Positions 1 to 5,150 of a stretch of 5,406 bases of DNA are shown piece after piece. Within the stretch, counting starts at the first letter, position 1, and each line of letters begins with the position of its first letter. The translations under genes and the position numbers were made by a program. The notes under the pieces were generated by a model that did no database searches, was not told the DNA's origin, and worked only from the letters and a program-made list of their open reading frames with translations. The DNA lies in the NCBI GenBank assembly GCA_007135895.1, contig SLHZ01000176.1, positions 1-5,406 on the forward strand. The letters are read 5' to 3'. Source of the stretch: Balneolales bacterium. Lineage in GTDB: Bacteria > Bacteroidota > Rhodothermia > Balneolales > Natronogracilivirgulaceae.

Positions 1-117
1 GGCCGCCTCTACCGCTCCATCGATACCCTCAACAACATCTACGGCAAACAGACCGTGACCAAAGGCGCCCTCAAAGACACCGTCCCCGGCAAAACCCACT
101 TCGTCAGCCGGAGCTGA
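1..117 (+). CDS. C-terminal fragment, probable Y-family DNA polymerase
   Basis: Frame 1 is open from the window edge to a TGA at 115-117 and gives 38 residues, the end of a gene that starts outside the window. The readable tail contains RSIDTLNNIYGKQTV, which resembles the C-terminal segment of Y-family translesion polymerases (DinB/UmuC type), where an 'iD.lN..yGk.tv' stretch is followed by a short tail ending near a phenylalanine; here the end is HFVSRS. No polymerase catalytic residue lies in the window, so the assignment rests on this short similarity. The codon choice (GC-rich third positions) matches the downstream genes and supports real coding. If correct, the protein would be a cytosolic lesion-bypass polymerase. 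The next gene starts 138 bp later, which suggests a separate transcription unit. Confidence 0.5.
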   Translation, partial: GRLYRSIDTLNNIYGKQTVTKGALKDTVPGKTHFVSRS

Positions 118-229
118 GGGTTTTCCGCTGCCGAAAAAGCATTCCTTCCTCTTTCCCAAAATTGCTACATTGCTGTTATGTGAAATACCGGCTTCCATAT
201 TTTCCGGCGGAATTCAACCAACAGCTGCC

Positions 230-240
230 ACACAGCAAAC
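230..240 (+). promoter_or_regulatory. Leader element shared with the SDR gene, copy 1
   Basis: The 11-mer ACACAGCAAAC lies 15 nt before the amidohydrolase ATG, within an A/C-rich, G-poor leader. The identical 11-mer occurs at 1956-1966 in the leader of the next gene. It may be a translation-enhancing unstructured leader, an RNA- or protein-binding site, or a coincidence of A/C-rich composition. The identity is seen directly; a function is inferred. Confidence 0.35.
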
Positions 241-255
241 AACAAAAAAATCATT

Positions 256-1923
256 ATGAAAACCCGAATAGTTGTCACCCTTCTGTCTCTCTCGCACTTC
301 TTAATGGTATTCGCGGCCTGGTCACAGCCGGCCGACAAGGTTTTGATCAACGCCCGTGTCTGGACCGTTGACGCGGATCTTCCCGAAGCAGAGGCCATTG
401 CCATCCGCGACGGCTCCATCCTTGCCGTCGGACCGGCCGGAGAGATACAGGCCCATGCGGGTCCGGATACCCGCCTCATCGATGCAAAGGGACGTCTCAT
501 CCTGCCCGGTTTCATCGACAACCACACCCATTTCACCGATGGCGGATTCCAGTTGCAGCGCATCGACCTGCGCCATGCCCAAACCCCGGAAGAGTTCGCC
601 GGGCTGGTCGGCGAGTGGGCCCGGCGCCATCCCGGACGCTGGATCACCGGCGGGACCTGGGACCATGATAATTTCCCTGGCGGCGATCTGCCCACCCGGC
701 AACTGATCGACCCGTACACGCCGGAGACCCCCGTCTTCGTCCGGCGCTACGATGGACACATGGGACTGGTCAACACCTTCACCCTGCAAATGGCCGGCAT
801 CACGAGTGAAACACCGGATCCGCCCGGAGGACAGATAGTGCGTGATCCCGAGACCGGTGAACCGACCGGCATCCTGCGCAATGCGGCCATGAATCTGGTC
901 ACACGGCTCATCCCCGAGGATACGATGGAAGACCTGGTCAACGCCACCCGCCTGGCACTCGAAGAAGCCGCCCGCAACGGGGTGACCGGCATCCACGACA
1001 TGTCCTCACCGGAGGATCTGCAGGCCTATCAGTACCTCCACCGGAAAGGCGAGCTGACCGCCAGGGTCTATGCCATCCTCCCCTTCTCCCACTGGGAGCA
1101 TCTGGCCGCTGCCGGTATCCGGGCCCCTTTCGGAGATGATTTCATCCGGGTGGGCGGCCTCAAAGCCATGGCCGACGGGTCCCTCGGATCCTCCACTGCC
1201 CTCTTCTTCGAACCCTACACCTCCGATCCCTCCACACGCGGTCTTGCCACCGACGTGATGGGTGACGGCCGACTCGAAAAATGGGCCATGGCCGCGGATA
1301 AGGCCGGTCTTCAGCCTGTCATCCATGCCATCGGCGACAGCGCCAACAGCCGCATACTGGACCTCTACGAACAGATCATCCGCGAAAACCCCGGTCACGA
1401 CCGCCGTATGCGCATTGAGCACGCCCAGCACATCCACCCCAAAGACTTCCGGCGATTCGCCGAACTGGGGGTCATCGCATCGGTCCACCCCTACCACGCG
1501 ATTGACGACGGACGCTGGGCCGAAGGACGCATCGGTCATGAACGATGCCAAACCACCTACCCCTTCCGCCAGTTCCTGGATAACGGCGTCATCATGAGTT
1601 TCGGAAGCGACTGGACCGTCGCGCCGCTCAGCCCCCTGCTGGGTATCTACGCCGCGGTTACCCGCCGCACCCTCGACGGGAAAAACCCCGGCGGATGGTT
1701 TCCCGAACAGAAAATTACCGTGGAGGAGGCCATAAAGGCCCATACGATCACCAGCGCCTACTCTGCCTATCAGGAAGGCCTGACCGGTTCCATCACCCCC
1801 GGAAAGCGGGCCGACCTCGTCATGCTTTCCGGTGACATCCTGAAAATCGATTCGGTGGAGATACGGGACACGCGGGTAGTGTTGACGATGGTCGACGGCA
1901 AAGTGGTTTACCGGGAAGAATAA
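256..1923 (+). CDS. Exported YtcJ-type amidohydrolase (amidohydrolase 3 family)
   Basis: A 555-residue metal-dependent hydrolase of the amidohydrolase superfamily, expected to cut C-N bonds of amides, ureas or cyclic N-acyl compounds; the substrate cannot be told from sequence. Residues 1-23 form a signal peptide (MKTR, a hydrophobic run, then AWSQ), so it probably acts in the periplasm. The beta-rich N-terminal strand with ARVWTVD (33-39) leads into LPGFIDNHTHF with the metal-binding HxH at H90/H92. GGTWD (132-136) and DGH (166-168) are family features. K303 in GGLKAMADGSLGS is the likely carboxylated lysine; H357 (VIHAIGD), H389 (RIEHAQ) and D452 (GSDW) complete the metal site. PGKRADLVML near residue 515 is the usual C-terminal signature. 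Length is normal and no key residue is missing. The ATG at 256 is chosen because it gives an intact signal peptide; no Shine-Dalgarno precedes it, only an A/C-rich leader. It is first of three same-strand genes. Confidence 0.93.
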   Translation: MKTRIVVTLLSLSHFLMVFAAWSQPADKVLINARVWTVDADLPEAEAIAIRDGSILAVGPAGEIQAHAGPDTRLIDAKGRLILPGFIDNHTHFTDGGFQLQRIDLRHAQTPEEFAGLVGEWARRHPGRWITGGTWDHDNFPGGDLPTRQLIDPYTPETPVFVRRYDGHMGLVNTFTLQMAGITSETPDPPGGQIVRDPETGEPTGILRNAAMNLVTRLIPEDTMEDLVNATRLALEEAARNGVTGIHDMSSPEDLQAYQYLHRKGELTARVYAILPFSHWEHLAAAGIRAPFGDDFIRVGGLKAMADGSLGSSTALFFEPYTSDPSTRGLATDVMGDGRLEKWAMAADKAGLQPVIHAIGDSANSRILDLYEQIIRENPGHDRRMRIEHAQHIHPKDFRRFAELGVIASVHPYHAIDDGRWAEGRIGHERCQTTYPFRQFLDNGVIMSFGSDWTVAPLSPLLGIYAAVTRRTLDGKNPGGWFPEQKITVEEAIKAHTITSAYSAYQEGLTGSITPGKRADLVMLSGDILKIDSVEIRDTRVVLTMVDGKVVYREE

Positions 1924-1924
1924 G

Positions 1925-1953
1925 TTGGAAAATCCGAACTAAAGCTATAAATA
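1925..1953 (+). promoter_or_regulatory. Weak candidate promoter before the SDR gene
   Basis: TTGGAA at 1925-1930 is followed after 15 nt by TATAAA (1946-1951), or after 17 nt by TAAATA (1948-1953). This could be a sigma70-like internal promoter letting the SDR and deacetylase genes be expressed without the amidohydrolase gene. Matches are partial and the spacing is poor for the better -10 box. The Bacteroidota-type -7 motif TAnnTTTG is not present. Confidence 0.25.
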
Positions 1954-1955
1954 CA

Positions 1956-1966
1956 ACACAGCAAAC
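1956..1966 (+). promoter_or_regulatory. Leader element shared with the amidohydrolase gene, copy 2
   Basis: Second exact copy of ACACAGCAAAC, 27 nt before the ATG of the SDR gene and just downstream of a TATAAATA stretch. Like the first copy it lies in an A/C-rich leader without a Shine-Dalgarno sequence. The distance to the start codon differs from copy 1 (27 against 15 nt), which argues against a strict ribosome-binding role. Confidence 0.35.
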
Positions 1967-1993
1967 CAATAACTCAGCCGATATCCCCACCCC

Positions 1994-2821
1994 ATGTCCG
2001 AAAAAACCGCCCTCATCACCGGTTCCACTTCCGGAATCGGCTATATCACCGCACTGGAACTCGCCAAACAGGGCTTTCACACCGTTCTCCATGCCCGTAA
2101 CCGGGAAAAAGCCGAACAGACACAACAGCAGATCGTCCGGCAGACCGGTAACAAAGCGGTAGATATTATTCTGGCCGATTTCGCGCACCTGGACGAGATC
2201 CGTCCGCTCGCATCGGAGTTCGCAAAACGGTACGACCGGCTGGACCTGCTGGTCAACAATGCCGGACTCATTCTCGGAAACAACCGCCAGGTGACACCCG
2301 AGGGTTATGAACTCACCATCACCATCAACCACCTCGCCCCGTTTCTGCTGACAAACCTGCTCTATGGTACCCTGAAGGGTACGCCCGGAGCACGCATCAT
2401 CAATGTTGCCTCGATGGCGCATCGAGGCGCGGCCCCGGATTTCAATGACTTCCATCTGGAGCGATCCTACAGCGGATGGAAAGCTTACTGCAATTCCAAG
2501 CTCTACAATATCATGTTCACCGCCGAACTGGCAAGACGTGAAGTCCCCGCATGGTCCCTGCACCCCGGCACGGTGGCCACAAGCTTCTCGGCAGGTTCCG
2601 GAGGCTGGATACAGCCCTTTTTCAGCTTGTTCCGGCCCTTCCTTTCCACCCCCGAACAGGGCGCTTCCACCAGCATCTATCTCTGCACCGAAAAGGAGAT
2701 ACCTGCCCCGTCCGGCGCTTATTTCGTCAACAGCAAACCGGCCAAAGTCCGCAACCGGTTTTACACTCCCGATAACAACCGGCGGCTCTGGGAGCTGTCG
2801 GAAAAACTCACCGGAAAATGA
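1994..2821 (+). CDS. Short-chain dehydrogenase/reductase, retinol-dehydrogenase-like
   Basis: A 275-residue cytosolic NAD(P)-dependent oxidoreductase of the classical SDR fold. The dinucleotide site TGSTSGIG spans residues 9-16, and HARNREK (33-39) with arginine after strand 2 suggests NADPH preference. D62 starts the usual acidic loop, NNAG is at 88-91, N112 is the catalytic asparagine, S140 the catalytic serine (NVAS), and Y166/K170 form YCNSK. HPG at 190-192 and the EQGASTSIYL stretch followed by SGAYF are typical of the retinol-dehydrogenase/WW-oxidoreductase-like SDR group, which acts on alcohols, aldehydes or ketones of varied size. All catalytic residues are intact. The substrate is unknown; the name does not imply retinol as substrate. 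The gene begins 70 bp after the amidohydrolase with no Shine-Dalgarno, and its TGA overlaps the next ATG by 4 bp (ATGA), so it is probably translationally coupled to the deacetylase gene. Confidence 0.93.
   Translation: MSEKTALITGSTSGIGYITALELAKQGFHTVLHARNREKAEQTQQQIVRQTGNKAVDIILADFAHLDEIRPLASEFAKRYDRLDLLVNNAGLILGNNRQVTPEGYELTITINHLAPFLLTNLLYGTLKGTPGARIINVASMAHRGAAPDFNDFHLERSYSGWKAYCNSKLYNIMFTAELARREVPAWSLHPGTVATSFSAGSGGWIQPFFSLFRPFLSTPEQGASTSIYLCTEKEIPAPSGAYFVNSKPAKVRNRFYTPDNNRRLWELSEKLTGK
2408..2428 (+). other. Perfect 9-bp hairpin inside the SDR gene
   Basis: GCCTCGATG at 2408-2416 pairs perfectly with CATCGAGGC at 2420-2428 around a 3-nt GCG loop. It encodes the region of the catalytic serine (VASMAHRG). 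A second shorter perfect hairpin (GTACCC / GGGTAC, loop TGAA) lies at 2367-2382. Both are inside the coding sequence and may be incidental. Confidence 0.4.
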
Positions 2822-3789
2822 TTACGAAACAAACCATTGCAAGATCCATACCGTCTGCGGGCGCCATATTGCTCCTCTTTACGGCCACATACATGACCGG
2901 CACCGCATCTTATGCCGCAGGACCTGTGGATGATGGCGCAAAAACAGCCGCCCCGGCCGTTGAAGCCAACCAACCCCTCTACATGCTCATACGGGCAGAT
3001 GACATGGGCATGAGCCACGGCCAGAACCAGGCGTTTCAAACCCTGATAGAAAGTGGAATCCCTCTCTCCGTATCGGTCATGTTCCCCTGTCCCTGGTGGA
3101 AACACGCAGTCGACATCCTGAAAAAACATCCGGAGGTATCGGTCGGTGTTCATCTCACCCTAAACGCCGAGTGGAAACACTACCGATGGGGACCGGTACT
3201 GGGCCCGTCTGCCGTGCCGAGCCTGGTCGATGAGGAGGGTTATTTCTTTCCTTCGAGGGCATTGCTGTACGGCAACCATCCGGAATTGACGGAAATGGAA
3301 GCCGAACTGAGAGCCCAGGTGCAGCGGGCCGTAGATAGCGGTTTGCAAATTGATTATATCGACTATCACATGGGTGCCGCCGTACAGACTCCGGAGACAC
3401 GAAAAATCGTTGAACAGATTGCCGCTGATTACGGGCTGGCCATTTCCCGATGGTTCGGTGAGGACTACTCCAATATCACGTACTCCGCACCCATCGGATC
3501 AAAAACCGACTCGCTGGTCAGCCGGGTGAACCGGCTCAATCCGGATGCCGTGAATCTTCAGGTGGTCCATATCGCACCGGAACAATCCGACATGAATGAC
3601 CTGGTCGATCTGAATGAGTTCGGGTTGCCCAATATGGCCCGGCATCGCCATGGCGAATTGCAGGCATTATTATCGCCCGAATTCCGGCAAGCCATCCAAC
3701 AGAACAACGTTACCCTGATCACCTATCGGGATCTGATCCGGATGAGGGGGCTGGAATCCATGCAACGACCCGCGATGTATCGTGATTAA
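2818..3789 (+). CDS. Exported ChbG/YdjC-family carbohydrate deacetylase
   Basis: A 323-residue protein of the YdjC/ChbG (HpnK-like) family, metal-dependent enzymes that remove N-acetyl groups from amino sugars such as chitin oligosaccharides. Residues 1-33 look like a Sec signal peptide: basic start, hydrophobic 14-28, and a plausible SYA cleavage site near 31-33, then an A/P-rich linker to about 53. The catalytic core starts with IRADDMG (58-64; D61/D62 as base and metal ligand), continues with VGVHLTL (109-115; H112), then IDYHMG (181-186; H184), the three expected metal positions. HIAPEQSDM (251-259) matches the late histidine-containing loop seen in many bacteroidal homologues. Length is slightly above the usual 250-300 because of the leader peptide. 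E. coli ChbG is cytosolic, so an exported form is notable. The start ATG overlaps the SDR stop, indicating an operon. The natural substrate is not evident. Confidence 0.88.
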   Translation: MITKQTIARSIPSAGAILLLFTATYMTGTASYAAGPVDDGAKTAAPAVEANQPLYMLIRADDMGMSHGQNQAFQTLIESGIPLSVSVMFPCPWWKHAVDILKKHPEVSVGVHLTLNAEWKHYRWGPVLGPSAVPSLVDEEGYFFPSRALLYGNHPELTEMEAELRAQVQRAVDSGLQIDYIDYHMGAAVQTPETRKIVEQIAADYGLAISRWFGEDYSNITYSAPIGSKTDSLVSRVNRLNPDAVNLQVVHIAPEQSDMNDLVDLNEFGLPNMARHRHGELQALLSPEFRQAIQQNNVTLITYRDLIRMRGLESMQRPAMYRD

Positions 3790-3879
3790 CTTCTTGTCGC
3801 GTTCTACAAACCGTCGTTGTTAAAAATCCCCCGATAATCGAGAGAAAGGCCGGACCGCCACATGCAAAAAAGGTTCCGC
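3790..3879. other. Gap between convergent genes, no clear terminator
   Basis: This 90-bp stretch separates the plus-strand deacetylase stop from the minus-strand hydrolase stop. I looked for a stem followed by a T-run on each strand. Only short imperfect pairings (for example CGATAATCG near 3833-3841) and a TTTTTT run on the minus strand just past the hydrolase stop without an adjacent stem are visible. Termination may be factor-dependent. Confidence 0.5.
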
Positions 3880-4635
3880 TCAAACATACAAATCAGCCCA
3901 GGCCGCAATGACGGCCCCCGCATAGCGGCTGTGCCGGTCGTCACGAAGCAGATGGTCGGCCTTGTCGAGTGAAATGAAGCTTTTGGGATGACGGGCCATC
4001 CCGTACAAGTGTGCCGCATTATCAATGCCAACCGTGTCGTCCAGCGGCGAATGCATCACCAGCAGGGCCCGGTTCAAGTCCCGGATGTAACCATCCATTT
4101 TCGTGGCATTGAGATCATCGACCAGTTGCTTCCTGATCGTGAAGGGGCGTCCGGCCAGGACTACCTCGGCCTGTCCCTGCTCTTCGATGGTTTTCATATG
4201 CCCCTTGAAATGCTCGATGACATGCCGGGGATTGGATGGCGAACCGATGGTGACCACGGCTTTCGATTCCGGGATCCGGTGCGCCCCCTGAATCACCGCC
4301 GCCCCTCCGAGGGAATGACCTATGAGCAGAGCGGGGACACCCGTCTCACTTTTCATGAACTCCGCAGCCGCTACCAGATCATCGACATTGGATGAAAAAT
4401 TGGTATTGGCAAACTCGCCGTCACTCTGGCCTAATCCGGTAAAATCAAAACGGAGTACCGCGAAATCCTTGTCAACCAGTTCCTTCGATATATTTCCCAC
4501 TACCTTGAGACTTTTTGAGCATGTGAAACAGTGGGCAAAAAGGGCACACGCCTTTGTCCTGCCCTCAGGCATATCCAGCCTTCCTGCCAAAGCCTCTCCC
4601 AACGCGCCCTGAAACGTAACTTTTTTTGATGGCAT
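3880..4635 (-). CDS. Alpha/beta hydrolase, OsmC-associated type, stand-alone
   Basis: A 251-residue serine hydrolase with the alpha/beta fold, probably cytosolic, of the subfamily often annotated as 'bifunctional alpha/beta hydrolase/OsmC family protein'. The hallmark HCFTC (residues 35-39) forms the oxyanion region, RFDFTGLGQSDG follows at about 62-73, and the nucleophile elbow GHSLGG (106-111) carries S108. The acid is D199 in HSPLDDTVGI and the base is H228 in ADHLL, so the triad is complete. Activity is likely on an ester or similar acyl bond; the substrate is unknown. Many relatives continue into an OsmC peroxide-reductase domain, but this protein stops with TGA after WADLYV and no OsmC-like sequence follows. 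The ATG at 4635 is preferred; a GTG directly before it (4636-4638) would add one residue. It lies 9 nt after the lipoprotein stop, so the two are probably cotranscribed. Confidence 0.9.
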   Translation of the reverse strand: MPSKKVTFQGALGEALAGRLDMPEGRTKACALFAHCFTCSKSLKVVGNISKELVDKDFAVLRFDFTGLGQSDGEFANTNFSSNVDDLVAAAEFMKSETGVPALLIGHSLGGAAVIQGAHRIPESKAVVTIGSPSNPRHVIEHFKGHMKTIEEQGQAEVVLAGRPFTIRKQLVDDLNATKMDGYIRDLNRALLVMHSPLDDTVGIDNAAHLYGMARHPKSFISLDKADHLLRDDRHSRYAGAVIAAWADLYV

Positions 4636-4644
4636 CACTGTCTA

Positions 4645-5076
4645 TTAGTCAATTCGTACGTATTTCTGCACCTGATGATACTCGGTCAGCTCCCAGTTTT
4701 CATTGGCCGGAAAACGCTGAGTGATCGTGTCTCCATCGATCTCCAGAAGGATGTAGATTTTGCTGCCCAGGATATCCTCGGACCGGTGGTATTCGATATG
4801 TTCAATGTACCTGTTGCCCTCCAGTGTATAGGTTCCAGCTCCAAGGTAATGAATGGCAACGTCATCAAGTTGCAACTGACTGGCATAGGCAAAATGGTCT
4901 TTCGACCAGAATTTGATGGAACTCCCCGTCACCTGCTCGGGGAATGAGAGATCAAGACCCTGCCACTCCGCATAAACCAGCCTCCAAGCTCCTTCAAGGG
5001 GTGATTTTTCATCGGTTGCAGCACAACCGGCGATCAGAAAAGGGATGAGGCTGATCAGAAGAATTAATTTTTTCAT
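4645..5076 (-). CDS. Small lipocalin-like lipoprotein
   Basis: A 143-residue predicted lipoprotein. Positively charged MKK, a hydrophobic run and the lipobox LIAGC (14-18) place the lipidated cysteine at C18, so the mature protein of about 125 residues sits on a membrane facing the periplasm or the surface. After a short linker, LEGAWRLV (27-34) with the G-x-W motif of lipocalin-like domains opens the fold; GAGTYTLEGNRYIEH (79-93) is like the mid-domain strand pair of small lipocalin-like/DUF4488-type proteins. The alternating hydrophobic pattern fits a small beta barrel. A ligand cannot be predicted. A strong Shine-Dalgarno AGGAG lies 7 nt upstream of the ATG and a good promoter precedes it, so this is the first gene of a two-gene unit with the hydrolase. 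The family assignment is moderate, the lipoprotein call strong. Confidence 0.85.
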   Translation of the reverse strand: MKKLILLISLIPFLIAGCAATDEKSPLEGAWRLVYAEWQGLDLSFPEQVTGSSIKFWSKDHFAYASQLQLDDVAIHYLGAGTYTLEGNRYIEHIEYHRSEDILGSKIYILLEIDGDTITQRFPANENWELTEYHQVQKYVRID

Positions 5077-5083
5077 GGTACAG

Positions 5084-5088
5084 CTCCT
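5084..5088 (-). promoter_or_regulatory. Shine-Dalgarno of the lipoprotein gene
   Basis: AGGAG on the minus strand, 7 nt before the ATG at 5074-5076. It fixes the start and also gives a complete lipoprotein signal peptide. It is the only clear Shine-Dalgarno sequence before a gene in this window. Confidence 0.75.
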
Positions 5089-5104
5089 GTAAATTTAATT
5101 GTTT

Positions 5105-5132
5105 ATTAAACATCTGAAAACCGGCCTGTCAA
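5105..5132 (-). promoter_or_regulatory. Sigma70-like promoter of the lipoprotein-hydrolase pair
   Basis: On the minus strand a perfect -35 TTGACA (5127-5132) is followed after 16 nt by TTTAAT (5105-5110), five of six matches to TATAAT. An A/T-rich stretch (AATATTTAT) lies directly upstream of the -35 box and may act as an UP element. Transcription would start near 5097-5099 and give a leader of about 22 nt that holds the AGGAG. Confidence 0.65.
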
Positions 5133-5150
5133 TAAATATTCTTCCGGTTT
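5118..5150. promoter_or_regulatory. Inverted repeat flanking the -35 box, candidate operator
   Basis: AAACCGG at 5118-5124 and CCGGTTT at 5144-5150 are perfect 7-bp inverted arms separated by 19 bp. The first arm lies in the spacer between -10 and -35, the second just upstream of the -35 box, and arm centres are 26 bp apart. A dimeric regulator bound here could block or assist polymerase. Functional status is inferred from position only. Confidence 0.35.

Noticed and set aside
121..137. TTTTC/GAAAA pairing after the first gene fragment as a terminator
   Set aside because: The stem is short and A/T-rich and no T-run follows, so it is not a credible intrinsic terminator.
202..212. Small palindrome TTCCG-G-CGGAA before the amidohydrolase
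   Set aside because: Five-base arms are common by chance, and no clear promoter is placed around it.
322..1743. Long minus-strand open frames (322-996 and 1006-1743) opposite the amidohydrolase
   Set aside because: The plus strand has a complete enzyme with all catalytic motifs. The reverse frames lack recognisable motifs and arise from GC-biased codons.
1820..2563. 247-residue minus-strand frame across the amidohydrolase end and the SDR gene
   Set aside because: It overlaps two well-supported genes and shows no family signature, so it is treated as a shadow.
2403..2933. 176-residue plus-strand frame over the SDR-deacetylase junction
   Set aside because: Proline- and serine-rich composition is typical of an out-of-frame reading, and both real genes in the region have complete motifs.
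3988..4395. 135-residue plus-strand frame opposite the alpha/beta hydrolase
   Set aside because: It mirrors the hydrolase coding sequence and has no supported domain or start signal.
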